DNA of 64,000 nt from Prionace glauca (GCA_037974335.1 CM075760.1:7871432-7935431); one strand, 5' to 3'. Numbered from the stretch's first letter, positions 46,224 through 56,929 are shown. Numbers and translations are program-made. The notes: generated from the sequence alone by a model not told the origin.

Positions 46224-46361
46224 AGTTGATGACTACACGATAAAGTATTATATTATCCATGAGCCAACTGCCTTTTGTTTTGTTTCTGTCTTTTTATTCA
46301 CCAAATACAAGTTTCTCCGTCACGTTGTCATATTTATTTCACAGACAAGTGATATAAACTT

Positions 46362-46410
46362 GTGGCCACAGTGCAGAATCCAAACCACTGATCCAACAGG
46401 GAAGCTGACA
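46362..46410 (-). pseudogene. tRNA-Glu 5' relic
   Basis: The minus strand reads CTTCCCTGTTGGATCAGTGG then TTTGGATTCTGCACT: a decayed Glu acceptor, D arm and anticodon start. Confidence 0.45.
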
Positions 46411-46997
46411 GTGGCTTCCCCAATCAGCGGATCATCCTCATTTTAGCCTTTCTCTTCCTTCTCTTCCGTCACACAATAGGCAGGTTTCTCATTATAAAAA
46501 CGCATTCTGCTTATTTCCACACTTGACACCTGTCATCGAGCCCATGGTGGTGAAAACGATGACTTTGCATCATTGGAACACCCGGGTTCCGCAATCACCA
46601 GCTCAGTGTTACCTTGTCCATCATTCCTTGTGTCAAATAAAACATCCTCCAACCTTACATTCTGCCGCTTTTAAGGACTGACCCCTGATTTCACAATTAG
46701 AGAATGCAGGGTGAACCCATCAGACTAATTAAAATTTACAAAAATATGAAGAATAGAACTTTTCCCTCAGTATTCAATAAAAAGGATTCGGAAAAAAAAT
46801 ATCTGCCCAGTTTCATTCCATGGGATTCGGACGGGATAACTATTGTAGAATTATTGCTGCAATTGGCTGAACACTTCCCTGGTGTTGAAAATGGTAACAT
46901 TTTGCAGGTGTTAGGTTTTGGTGCAAGTGGTCTGGCGTGGAAATTAAAGTAACAAAAGGATCATGGACAAAGCAGGTTGTAAAACCCGCTGTAATCT

Positions 46998-47035
46998 GTA
47001 GGTCTGGTGGTTAGAGTTTGAAGCTTTCACTGCTG
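46998..47035 (+). pseudogene. tRNA-Glu 5'-half relic
   Basis: GTAGGTCTGGTGGTTAGAGT then GAAGCTTTCACTGCT matches Glu(TTC) from the D arm through the anticodon loop. It stops where the Leu-unit flank starts. Confidence 0.4.
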
Positions 47036-47416
47036 TTTTGATTGCAAGCCAGGAAATGAAGATTTATTGCTCTCCTCCAATCAGTGACAATAAATTTCAG
47101 TTATTTCCCTGCAGAACGCTCAAATCTCAGCCTCGCCGTGTGTTCTGTCATTTCTCAAATGAAAACCCTGAGCCAGTTCAACAGGAAGACATATTGTCCT
47201 TTCTGGGGTCCAGACGAGGTTAAGGACAGTTTAAATGGAGCCGGATCCTCACTGCAGCTCATTGTGTCTCTGACTGGAGATGATTTTTGTTTGCTGCACA
47301 TTTCAGGATCATCTGATTCGGATACGATTTCCTCATGGCCTATCCCAGCTCCACGGATTCTGTTCTATGTCAGTATTAATGCAATGAAAATACATGATTA
47401 TGACACTTTGCTGTGT

Positions 47417-47498
47417 GGTAGCGTGGCCGAGCGGTCTAAGGCGCTGGATTTAGGCTCCAGTCTCTATCGAGGCGTGGGTTCGAATCCCACCGCTGCCA
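47417..47498 (+). tRNA. tRNA-Leu(TAG)
   Basis: 82 nt, type II; acceptor GGTAGCG/CGCTGCC, A box TGGCCGAGCGGTCTAAGG, loop TTTAGGC, B box GGTTCGAATCC, TTTTT 14 nt after the end. Fully paired; likely active. Confidence 0.95.
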
Positions 47499-47574
47499 GA
47501 GTTAGAGTACGTTTTTGACCTTGGAGCTGAAATCCAACAGCTCTGGTTGGATGCAGGAGTGTGTGCGGTGCCGT

Positions 47575-47825
47575 TTTTGACAGATGTCCCTGTAAGAACA
47601 GAATATTGCATTTGACTCATCAATCGTCAGCTCCGATGCGACACACCAAAAAAAATCACGCACCGACCTCCTCTGGGACTCCTCAGTGTTCTTCCTCCCC
47701 CAGTCAGTCCCCAGAGTTCAGAAGCTGTGGCATCTTCTTCAGTGTACAATCGATGGAGGCGAATATCACGCGAAGGCCATTTCCACACCCCCACTGCTGA
47801 GCTTCAAAAAACAGAGCAAAAAGGA
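47575..47825 (+). mobile_element. Penelope-like element fragment
   Basis: Matches 38397-38660 of the other Leu unit (GAATATTGCATTTGACTCAT, CACGCGAAGGCCATTTCCAC). It was therefore part of the Leu unit before that unit was copied. Confidence 0.7.
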
Positions 47826-48052
47826 AATTGAGAAGCGACGAGCTTAAGGACAGTTTAAATGATGCTGTCCCTTCAGTGCCGCTCATTGTGTTTCTGACTG
47901 GAAATGATTTCTGTTTGTTACACAGTTCAGGCTTATCTGGTACAGGGAAAGATCTGACTCAATCCTCCCGATGGTCTTCCCCAACTGCATTGCTTTATAC
48001 GAATTTCAGTAACATTTCCATTAAATAATATGATTATGATACATCCTAATGT

Positions 48053-48134
48053 AGTAGTGTGGCCGAGCAGTCAAAGGCGCTGGATTAAGACTCCAGTCTC
48101 TGTGGAGGTGTGGGTTCCCATCCCACCGCTGGTA
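48053..48134 (+). pseudogene. tRNA-Leu(AAG), probably inactive
   Basis: Acceptor AGTAGTG/CGCTGGT has one mismatch and the loop TTAAGAC gives AAG, but the B box reads GGTTCCCATCC. TTTT follows. Third Leu unit, 550 bp after the TAG gene. Confidence 0.75.
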
Positions 48135-48492
48135 AAATGGGTTTGAGTTTTGGTCCTTACTGCTGTAGCCTCACAGCTCAGATTGAAAACAGGAGTGTGT
48201 GTAGTGTCCTTTTCGTCATGTGATTTTTCTGCGAAATGTGTGTCATTTCCTCTGTATAACTCGTATCTGTCTTTCTAAGCACAGACTACTATCGAACAGT
48301 GATCAGATGGTGATTAACCATATTAGTCAGCACCTATAAACCCATTAAATTCTTTGTTGACTGAATGAGATGCGGATATGTGCTCGATGTCAAAATCGAA
48401 CTTCCCTGTCAGTACGTAAAATAGGTTCTTATTTCACGGAAAGTATTTGAGGGCAATGATAACAGGCCTCTAACATCGAGGTTCAGGTAATG

Positions 48493-48652
48493 AACATAAG
48501 AAATAGGAGCAGGAGTAGGCCAACTAGCCCTTCGAGCCTGGCCCGCCATTCAATAAGATCATGGCTGATCTGTCGTGGCTCAGTTCCACATTCCCGCCCT
48601 CTCCCCATAACCCTTAATCCCCTCTCTCATCAAAAACCCATCAACCCGCGTC
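48493..48652 (-). mobile_element. Short (ATGTTCTT)n-family LINE 3' end
   Basis: 160 bp, minus strand, tail at the left, inserted in the Val unit upstream of tRNA-Val (48688). The Val units at 20640 and 43790 lack it. Confidence 0.85.
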
Positions 48653-48687
48653 TTTTTCCCTTCCCCGGCATGAGAAAGCTTAATGAA

Positions 48688-48760
48688 TGTTTTTGCCCGG
48701 TTTCGAACGGGGGACCTTTCGAGTGTTAGGCGAATGTGATAACCACTACACTACAGAAAC
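48688..48760 (-). tRNA. tRNA-Val(AAC)
   Basis: 73 nt; loop CTAACAC, T loop TTCGAAA, A box intact. One anticodon-stem mismatch. The best Val gene here. Confidence 0.8.
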
Positions 48761-49180
48761 AACTGGAAAACTAATGGAGCAAATCAGCCTGTCTGCAATG
48801 TTCAACTGCGCTGTGTTGCTGCAGGTTCCGATGGTCAGACTGAGAACCCATGTCACTGAATTCAGGAAGATAACCCTTACTTTCTATCTGATTGTACATC
48901 TTATCCCCAACACCAATATTTAAAAGCGTTCGTCTCGCAAATATCTAAGGGATCAATGATTTCTATCCATTCATTAATGCATCATTTTCATCTTTCTTCC
49001 AATAATCTCAGCATTTGTACCATCAGCGCTTTGTAACCTGTCGCTCCTTTTTTTCTCTGTTCTTTAAATGTGACATTTCCAATTCAGATACGAAAGAGGA
49101 AATCTCCCTGATACAGATTCCAACAGAACTGGTGCAGACCGGGAAGTAACACAGGATTGTTGTACAGCAATAAATCTACA

Positions 49181-49252
49181 TTCCCTGACCGGGAATCGAA
49201 CCCGGGCCGTGGCGGTAAAAGCGCCGAATCCTAACCACTAGACCACCAGGGA
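49181..49252 (-). tRNA. tRNA-Glu body with UUU (Lys) anticodon
   Basis: All arms are those of tRNA-Glu: acceptor TCCCTGG/TCAGGGA, A box TGGTCTAGTGGTTAGGA, T arm CCGGG-TTCGATT-CCCGG, perfectly paired. The loop reads CTTTTAC, so the anticodon is UUU (Lys), one base from UUC (Glu). Position 43 is A, giving one mismatch at the base of the anticodon stem. Flanks place it in the fourth Glu unit. If expressed and charged by GluRS it would misread Lys codons; if not, it is a pseudogene. Confidence 0.85.
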
Positions 49253-49319
49253 AACTGGCTAGCTTCAAACTATTACTTCATCCATGAGTCACCTACCTTT
49301 AGTTTTATTTCGACATAGA

Positions 49320-49545
49320 CACAATCTCAGGATAAGGCGCTGATGATTTAGAACTGTGATGAGGAGAAAATGCTTTACTCAAAGGCTGGTGAATCTTGGG
49401 AATTCTCTACTCCAGAGGGTGTTGATGCTCCATCATTGAACACATTTCAGTTTGGGTTAGACAGATTTATGATCTATCCAGGAATGAATGGAAGCAGGGA
49501 TGTGGAATTGGAACAAACGCTCAGCCAATAGCTCATTTTTCAGTT
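49320..49545 (+). mobile_element. Decayed LINE fragment duplicated with the Glu unit
   Basis: Nearly collinear with 42570-42800 (GCTGGTGAATCTTGGGAA, CATCATTGAACACATTTCAG). Confidence 0.6.
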
Positions 49546-49559
49546 GTTTTTTTTTATGT

Positions 49560-49625
49560 TTAAAGGTATATATACACGATATATATACATGTAATGGTGT
49601 ACAGATATATATATATATAAAATGT
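49560..49625. repeat. TA/TATATACA-rich microsatellite
   Basis: Alternating TA and TATATATACA units. The paralogous site near 42835 has no such expansion. Confidence 0.75.
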
Positions 49626-49783
49626 TATATGTAATATGTTTGAATTCAATCATCATTAAATAATGTTGGTAATACCAGATAACAGGATCAATTCACAGCT
49701 ATTTTTTATTGGCACCCACGGATCCATTGCCAACAGGCAACTGTTTAACCGTGAATACTGATGATGAGGAAATAGTAAAATTC

Positions 49784-49857
49784 CGACTTTGGGTGGTCTC
49801 GAACCACCAACCTTTCCATTAATAGCCAAACGCGCTGACCAATTGCGCTACAGAGAC
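49784..49857 (-). pseudogene. tRNA-Asn with AUU anticodon, decayed
   Basis: The T arm GGTGG-TTCGAGA-CCACC is intact and the loop CTATTAA gives ATT. The anticodon stem TTTGG/TGGAA and the 3' acceptor strand are damaged. Confidence 0.75.
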
Positions 49858-49869
49858 TAAGACAGCAGC

Positions 49870-50425
49870 TGAACCAGTTTGTGACCAATGATCACGCAAT
49901 CTGAAGCTTAATTTCATTATTCATGCACTGGGCTGTGCTTCGATAACGGCTACAATTAACCTTGTCTCATTTATGACTGTTCATGGCAGTGTTCACTACA
50001 ATCACACATTTGGTGCAGTCTTGTACAGTAATGCACTAGGCCATGTCTCTTTATATACTGCGTTTGACTCATTTGAATCATTATTGCAATAGACTTTGCA
50101 ACTGTTTACACTACATTACATGCCGCTTCATTTATTAATACATATAGACATGCCATGATAAATGCTACAAGTCATCGCCTCTGGACTATTATTACTTAGT
50201 CAAGAGTTCACTTACGTTACATTAGGCTCCATCTCAGATATTATTGTGCTAGGCTCTATGTCATGCACTACTGAACACACCCGTGTATCACTAATAAAGC
50301 AGACACTTTCTCACTAATTGTTTTTCTATAAAATGTGTCTAATAGATGGAATCGAACAAAGAGCGAGTGAGAAAAATAGATGGATATTAACTAAAAAGTG
50401 CAGTATAATTGTGTGGATGAAATTA
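49870..50425. other. Array spacer, nothing recognised
   Basis: AT-rich, no tRNA boxes or coding pattern. Confidence 0.5.
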
Positions 50426-50910
50426 TGTTATAGATCAAAGTAAGTTAGGGCTCGAATTGTGCTAAAGTCAAAAATTATAAGAAGGAACTATATTTACATA
50501 TACACAGAACATATTATAGAGGCAGGGTTCGGCTGGATTTCTGAACGGACTAAGGAAAAAAATGAGCGCCGAGGAATGGAAAATCCAGCGAAAAAGAGGC
50601 ATGTGTCCAATTATAATGAAATATTATTTGATAATGTCTGGATGATAAAATAGACAAATCTTTAAATCACTAAAATGTAAGGTTATTCAATAATTAGCTG
50701 GTAATCGACATGTTCACTAGCCGGAAGGTAAATATGAATGCAAGTATTAAATTCACTATCCTTCGGCCAGATTTTCCTGTGAATGTTACTGACAGAGATA
50801 TTAATGCCATTGCTTTACTGATTGTTCCCTTTCCATGGAAACAGGGAAATAAATTTTCCTCAAATATCTCCTCAAACCTGCTGCACTAACCTTGTGATTA
50901 AAATGATACA

Positions 50911-50930
50911 ACACCACCATCTGCTGGCAG
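50911..50930 (-). promoter_or_regulatory. CTCF-like motif (copy 2)
   Basis: The minus strand reads CTGCCAGCAGATGGTGGTGT; the core is kept from 16891 with changes only at the edges. Confidence 0.4.
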
Positions 50931-51290
50931 AAAACAGCGACTGCAGGCTCTGATGCTTGTGAGTCTGCGAACCGGTTGCTGAAATATGAATATTGAACGA
51001 TATTGTCCGAGATTGGAGTTTATAGAAGGATCTCGGCTGGCGTATTCGCCCTTTTTATAACCAGGCACCGCAGATAAATCGTGTTCTTCATTTCCCATTG
51101 GGAGATCATGTCTGGAAATTGAAGTTGGGATTATGTGAGACTTCAAATTGTACATTCGATGCAGTTATCAGACGTAAATCAAATTCAGAATCTTTCTGGG
51201 TAAACATTGCTGCCCTCTGCAATTCGTTTGTCAGACATTTTCACGGTTTAGTCTGAAAAAGGCACAAAGAATCAGACATTTACAGGGATA

Positions 51291-51291
<1 letters not shown>

Positions 51292-51334
<43 letters not shown>
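51292..51334. repeat. (CA)n microsatellite
   Basis: About 21 uninterrupted AC units; copy 1 (17271-17288) has about nine. Confidence 0.95.
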
Positions 51335-51337
<3 letters not shown>

Positions 51338-51597
51338 ATTGGAGCCTACAGAGATACAGGGGGGCATACACAGATTCAGGGACACATGTAGATGCAGGGG
51401 CACACTAGATTCAGACGCAGACATATAGAGATCCCGGTAACTCGAAAGATACAAGGGCACACACAGTATCAGAGGTATATACAATGTCTCAGCTTGTACA
51501 CTGCCAAACTCTCTCTCGTAGTTCCAGACTTTTCAATGAGTTGATGCAGGCAATTGTTTGCCCGTGAATGCTGATAGTGAGAAAAATAGCAAAAATC

Positions 51598-51614
51598 CGT
51601 CCCTGGGTGGTCTC

Positions 51615-51650
<36 letters not shown>

Positions 51651-51671
51651 GACCAATTGCGCCACAGAGAC
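51598..51671 (-). tRNA. tRNA-Asn(GTT)
   Basis: 74 nt, all stems paired (GTCTCTG/CAGGGAC), loop CTGTTAA, followed by TTTTT on its strand. Confidence 0.95.
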
Positions 51672-52075
51672 TGAGACGACAGGAGCTACGTATATTCTAA
51701 ACAAGTGTGTCAATGACCACAATTCTATTTCTGAAAACCTGTTCCAGAACTGCAGCATGACCGCACTGTTTACAATCCTATACAAGTCTCTTTAGTTCCG
51801 TTGATCCTGCAGCACTGCTGTAGAGAGTTGGTTATTCCCTTTCTCCTATGAACGGGCAGGTAAAATAAATCCATGTATCTTATCACAGGGAGGAATTGAA
51901 AAGGAGTCAAGGGAACAAACCACAAATAGCGGAACGATCCAGTACTTGCCACTCAATCATCAATAACACCATTGCCATCCATTTCCCTCAAGATTTAATA
52001 TCTCCCCTTGTTTTCTCCTAATTTTAACATGATATTCGCTTCAATATACAGAGTGAACGGAGAATGAAGGGACTT

Positions 52076-52146
52076 TGCATTGGCCGGGAATCGAACCCGG
52101 GTCTCCCGCGTGGCAGGCGAGAATTCTACCACTGAACCACCAATGC
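52076..52146 (-). tRNA. tRNA-Gly(GCC)
   Basis: 71 nt, canonical: GCATTGG/CCAATGC, loop CTGCCAC, B box GGTTCGATTCC. Confidence 0.95.
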
Positions 52147-52758
52147 TGCTCTTGCTAGTGCGATTCCCACATGCTCTCTCTTCCTTCACACTCAGCAGCA
52201 TTGTAATTTCCTTACTTTGTCCTTTCATTCCCCAAATGCCCACAAATGTTCTCACTCAAATCTCACACGCAACATCGCACAAGCCTCTAATGCTGTTCAA
52301 CACCTTCCTTTCATTCACAACCGCATCTTAAACTTTCAACCTTCCTCCAAAACACAAGCACTCCGCAACAATCCCCCTCTCACACCGCCTCATTCTCCCA
52401 AATATGCCTCTGCTTTCACCACATCAGTCTAAACACGCTTAAAACGTGTTGAAATTATTTGCACACTGTCTCTTCCACTCAACCCATATCACTGCAATAT
52501 GCATCATGCCATTCTGCAAAAGCTTTAAGTTGCTACATTTCTTCAAAGCTGCTACACAGTGCGACACCAGGCCAAACTTCCACTTTCAACACTTGATAAC
52601 ACTGATATAGGGTTACAAGTTAGCTCGGAATGAGTTAAACAAATAGGGCTTAGGAGAGCTAGTAGGGGGCATGAGAAGTCCTTGGCAAGTCAGATAAAGG
52701 AAAACCCCAAAGCTTTTTACTCTTATGTTAAAAATGCATTAAATCTTCATATATCGAG

Positions 52759-52811
52759 GCCAGTCTGCGACATCTGAAAGCAATGAATCCTAACCACGAG
52801 ACCCCCAGGAT
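52759..52811 (-). pseudogene. tRNA-Glu relic
   Basis: Counterpart of 18691, equally decayed, so the decay predates the duplication. Confidence 0.45.
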
Positions 52812-53190
52812 CCAATCTGCCTGATTCTCCCAGATACTGATTACGGGAATGTGCACAGCGCCAATTGTCTGCACTCACACACTCCTTCCTGTCTGTTAAG
52901 ATTTGAAATTGTTCATATTTTCACATTGGCTTCCAGTGTGATGAAAGCAGAGCTGTGATAAGCTGATGTTGTTCAGTGGATTTACTGCAGTAAGGTTTAT
53001 ATCAGTTCGATACAAACATTGGTGTTTGAATGTAGTCAGTTACAGTGAAATTTAATGCAGTGGAAGGGAGCCTACTCATTTTTACAGGAGGAACCAGCAA
53101 GGGTAATGTAAATATGAATTGTGCAACGGGACTGATATTTCTCCTTGCTGTTCAAATTGGCACAAGTATTGACCACGATTTTCAGATTGT

Positions 53191-53262
53191 CACTCTGTGG
53201 TGTAATGGTGAGCACTCTGGAGTTTAAATCCAGCGATCTGAGTTCAAATCTCGGTGGAACCT
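53191..53262 (+). pseudogene. tRNA-Gln body with UUA (ochre-reading) anticodon
   Basis: D and T arms match the Gln gene at 25502. The stem CTGGA/TCCAG encloses GTTTAAA, so the anticodon is UUA, which would pair with the stop codon UAA. The 5' acceptor strand CACTCTG leaves the first three pairs with TGGAACC unpaired, so processing and charging are doubtful. TTTT follows. Confidence 0.75.
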
Positions 53263-53532
53263 TGTTTTAATTTGCAAATACAGATGATGGATTGGCTGAA
53301 GGACGTTTCATTTAAATTTATCACCAAGTCCTAATCGAGAGGAGAATTTGCCAGCCCGTTCAGCTGCTGTTACTCAATTCAAGGGCAATTAGGGATGATA
53401 GGAAATGAATAAAGACAATCTCAATAATGGACCTTTTCCTCACAAGTAAAAGCAAACTTTCTGACAGTTCTTGTGCCTGAAACTTTCGAAACGTCGAGCT
53501 AATATGTAACAACTATCCTAATGTTCGCATGT

Positions 53533-53605
53533 GGGCCGGTGGCGCAATGGATAACGCGTCTGACTACGGATCAGAAGATTCCAGGTTCAACTCCTGGTTG
53601 GCTCA
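53533..53605 (+). tRNA. tRNA-Arg(ACG)
   Basis: 73 nt; GGGCCGG pairs (with G-U) with TTGGCTC, A box TGGCGCAATGGATAACG, loop CTACGGA, B box GGTTCAACTCC. No T run nearby. Intact partner of the pseudogene at 19568. Confidence 0.88.
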
Positions 53606-53924
53606 GCACAAACCGATAAAAGATGTTCACAAATTCCCTGTTACTTTCGATGAAAAAGTTATTTAATAGCTTTATGCTTATTCAGACAAATGTTGGCAAG
53701 CATATTTGCAGCTTCTCTGGAGAAAGTAATGTTAGGAGATTGCTAATGAAGAGCAACCGACTATTTTAAGTTATTTTTTTCGGGGAAAAAAGTCATTTAA
53801 TAAGATTAGGATATTAAATAAATGCTAACCTCAAATACATTTTGGACAAAATTAAACATGTCTTAGAGAATTTACACAATTTTGTCAATTTCTTCATAAA
53901 ATTCAGCATTTCTGATTTTGGAGA

Positions 53925-54245
53925 AAGCATTTCAAGCTGAGGTCAGAGCAAAGATAATATGACTGTAACATCGAGATTCTGATAATATTCAGCACCAAAC
54001 TGGAATCATACAGACTTCCCTCACCCTAGCATGTTTCAGATGGTGATTAACTATGTTAGTCTGCACCTAAACTTATTAAATTGTCTTGTAGACTCGATGA
54101 CTTGCTGATACGTGCAGGTGTCAAAATAGGAAAGTTTCTTTCCTGGCAATGCATCAAACAAATTAATAACTTCTTATTTGACACAAAGCATTTGAGGCCG
54201 AGGCCAGAGCGAAGATACTATGGGTGTAACATCGAGATTCAGATA
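53925..54245. repeat. Two decayed Val-unit fragments without a tRNA
   Basis: Phrases AGATGGTGATTAAC, TTAGTCTGCACCTA and AACATCGAGATTC from the Val-unit flank occur twice in a row, with no tRNA-Val following. Confidence 0.55.
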
Positions 54246-54249
54246 ATGT

Positions 54250-54565
54250 TCAGGAACAAAATGCCCCGGCCGATGAAGGCATGCTTTAAGGTGCGAGGGG
54301 CAAGGTTTAAAGGAGATGGACATGGCAGATTGTTTGCATAGAGAGTAGTGGGTTCCTGGAACTCGCTGCCGGGGAGACATAGTAGAAGCGGATGGTGTTG
54401 TGACTTTTAAGTCAGTTGACAAGTACATGAATAGGATGGGAATAGAGGGATATGGTCCCGGAAGGATAGGGGGTTTTAGTTAAGTCGGGCAGCATCGTCA
54501 GTGAAGGTTTGAAGGGCCGAAGGGCATGTTCCTGTGCTGTAATTTTCTTTGTTCTTTGTACTGCC
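54250..54565 (+). mobile_element. LINE 3' end with TTTGTTCTTTG tail
   Basis: Codes a short FKVRGARFKGDGHGRLFA-like C-terminal piece, then GAAGGGCCGAAGGGCATG and the tail. This is the tail type used by the SINEs at 7962 and 56058. Confidence 0.65.
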
Positions 54566-54959
54566 ATTTTTCTTTCCCCAAAACTGAGCTTCAGACCCTT
54601 TAGCTCTATATTTAACCACTCCATCTCTGACATCTCTCCAGTCAGACAACCCTGTGAGATGTCTGTACTGATCTTATTGTGGCATCATGAGCGTTCCACA
54701 TACAACATGACTTGTATCTATAAATTCTCATCTTGAATATTTCAATTGAAATTTCAGGGCGAGCAGAGCTTTTTGAGCAGAATGGCCCAGATTCCCACCA
54801 TCTTTAAGCGAACAAGTTGTTTCTGATTTCCCTACAGAGGTTGTCTATTAAACAATGACTGAACACAGGGGGTGAATGTGAGAAGCTGAAGTTTCCAGTT
54901 GAAGAGGTTCCCAGTGTCTCTGAGCAGCTGAACTGGGGAAACCTTTGGGCAGAGACTGC

Positions 54960-55570
54960 GCTGCTGCTATTTCCCTTCCTGACCACCGGGGGTCGTTGTA
55001 ACACGTCAGGGCGCTGCTCCGCCCAGTGTCACCTCTTGCCCACTCCGGCCCGGCCGCTGCTCGTTAGCGGAACATCCGGGTCCTGTAGAGAGGCGGGGCC
55101 AGCCGCCATATTGCAGTGACGTCACCATCAGCCCCTCCCCCCCCCCCGTCGAGGGAAAAGCGACGGTTCAGAAATGTAGAAATTCCCACCCGGAAATCCC
55201 GCCCGGAGCGGAATTAAAATTAAATAAAATACATATTTTTATAAAGAGGCAGGTGGCGGAACCGCGCATGTGCTGTAGTATTTTCCCAGAGCGCACCGCG
55301 CGGGTGTGATTGAAAAAAAGACGCAATAAAAACAGAAACGATTTTCCCGAATGGAGAAGGAACAGAAAGACTGACGGGTGAGGATTTGAATAATAATCAT
55401 CAAGATTCAAAATATTAAAAGATTAAAATGGAACTGCCTGGACGCATGTGCAGGACGGGAATTCCCCCAGAGTACAGCGCGTGCGACGCCGTCTCCCCTG
55501 GCAACGCAACATGGCCGCTGGCCGTCTCCCCTGGCAACGCAAGATGGCCGTCGGCGGTGAGTGATTGTGG
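54960..55570. promoter_or_regulatory. CpG-rich promoter island 1
   Basis: High CpG content against an AT-rich background. It contains the CRE-like TGACGTCA (55114-55121 region), a GC box AGGCGGGGCC, GCCGCCATATTG and AAGATGGCCG (YY1-type), a GCGCAGGCGCAGTG NRF1-like site and two RFX half-sites CCCTGGCAACGC in a 33-bp tandem repeat. A plus-strand first exon is possible: ATG at 55511 (in frame with ATG 55544) to a donor GTGAGT at 557-562 of this kilobase. No downstream coding exon is recognised. Confidence 0.6.
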
Positions 55571-55799
55571 CGCAGGCGCAGTGAAGTCTGCCTGCAGCCC
55601 ATTGTCCAGATTGCCCCCCAGTGGATGTGGTGGGGATGGTGCAGCAGATGGAGCAACAATCCCAGTTTCAATGGGGGGAGAGAAGCTGCAACGCTGCTCC
55701 CTGTTGTTCACTCCTGTCCCCAGTCTCAGCATTGCAGAGTGTTTAAACAAGAGGGTGCAATGTCACAGCAGCACCTTGACCTGCAGTTTAGTTTTATTT

Positions 55800-56055
55800 A
55801 TTAGTATCACGAATAATTAGGCTTACATTCACACTGCAATGCAATTCCTGTGAAAATTCCCGAGTCGCCACATTCCTGTTCGGAAACACTGATGGAGAAT
55901 TTAGCATGGCCAATGCATGTAACCAGCACGTCTTTTAGACTGCTGGAGGAAAGCAGAGCACGTGGAGGAAACCTGTGCAGGCATGGGGAGAATGTGCAAA
56001 CTCTACACAGACAGTGACCCAAGCTGGGAATCAAGTTTAGGGCCCTAGCGCTTAG
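55800..56055 (-). mobile_element. tRNA-derived SINE
   Basis: Minus strand; AGGCTTACATTCACACTGCA tail side, AGACAGTGACCCAAGCTGGG and a decayed tRNA-like head near 56050. Confidence 0.7.
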
Positions 56056-56057
56056 AG

Positions 56058-56390
56058 AACAAAGAACAAAGAACAATCCAGCACGGGAAACAGGCCCTTC
56101 AGCTCAACGAGCCCGCGCCGCCACATCACCCTACACCTATTCTACCCTGCATATCTATGAATGGAATCCTACTCAGTCAGATTCAGGGAAGAAATAGTGT
56201 CAATTTGGTAAAAACCGATTAGCCTGAGAGAACATTTTTGGGGTGTGGGAGGAAACCGGAGCGCCCGGAGGAAACCCACGCAACCATAGGGAGAATGCGC
56301 AAACTCCCACAGACACAGGCCCAAATCCATGTGCCTGCACAGCCAGCAGTGCTAGTCACTGAGCTATTGCGGCGCCCATATACCGGTCCA
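56058..56390 (-). mobile_element. SINE with GTTCTTTG-type tail
   Basis: Same structure as 7962-8290, tail AGAACAAAGAACAAAGAACA at the left. Confidence 0.7.
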
Positions 56391-56539
56391 GGATCAAGCA
56401 CACACACCGACATGAAGTACGAAGCCACTCCTGGAACTTCCAAGAGCAGCGCAGGCACGACCCGCCGTGTGAATGCCCCTCGTTTGACACGAGGTGGACC
56501 TCCACCTGTGGAATAAAGTCAAAAATATTAATCTTACAG

Positions 56540-56720
56540 CCTGCCTTTCCGGTGTCTCCCGAGGTTTAACCCTATTTAATATCCCCTACCATATCCCTCC
56601 ATTCTCGTTTCACTCATGTGCCTATCTAACTGCATCTTAAACGAGTCCAACGTTCCTGCCTCCACCACCCTACTCGGTAGCGCGTTCCAAACCCCCACAA
56701 TGCTAACCACCGTGCCACTG
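56540..56720 (-). mobile_element. LINE 3' fragment
   Basis: Minus-strand 3' UTR-like piece (CTGCCTCCACCACCCTACTC) similar to 8500-8600. Confidence 0.5.
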
Positions 56721-56929
56721 TGTTATAACACTCTCCCCCAGATATCCAACTACCCGCCCCCCCGCCATTAAAATCATAAAATCCCGAAAGTGCATCAAGT
56801 CTACATCAAGAGTATTTCGCCCGATTCCCGTAACCCCACAATGCCCTCTAATGCCCCTAACCTTCACATCTTTGGACATTAAGGGATTGTCAATCCACCT
56901 AACCTGCCCATCTTTCAGACCCCACAGAT

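Larger units (their letters stand above)
50426..53917 (+). repeat. 3.5-kb segmental duplication, copy 2
   Basis: Collinear with 16430-19952. It keeps intact tRNA-Asn, tRNA-Gly and tRNA-Arg where copy 1 has lost Arg, has a much longer (CA)n, and lacks the 84-bp hairpin. Confidence 0.92.

Noticed and set aside
55428-55820. 130-codon frame across the first CpG island
   Set aside because: Codes repeated VSPGNA-type phrases from the tandem promoter repeat, with open frames on both strands; GC-rich DNA explains it.
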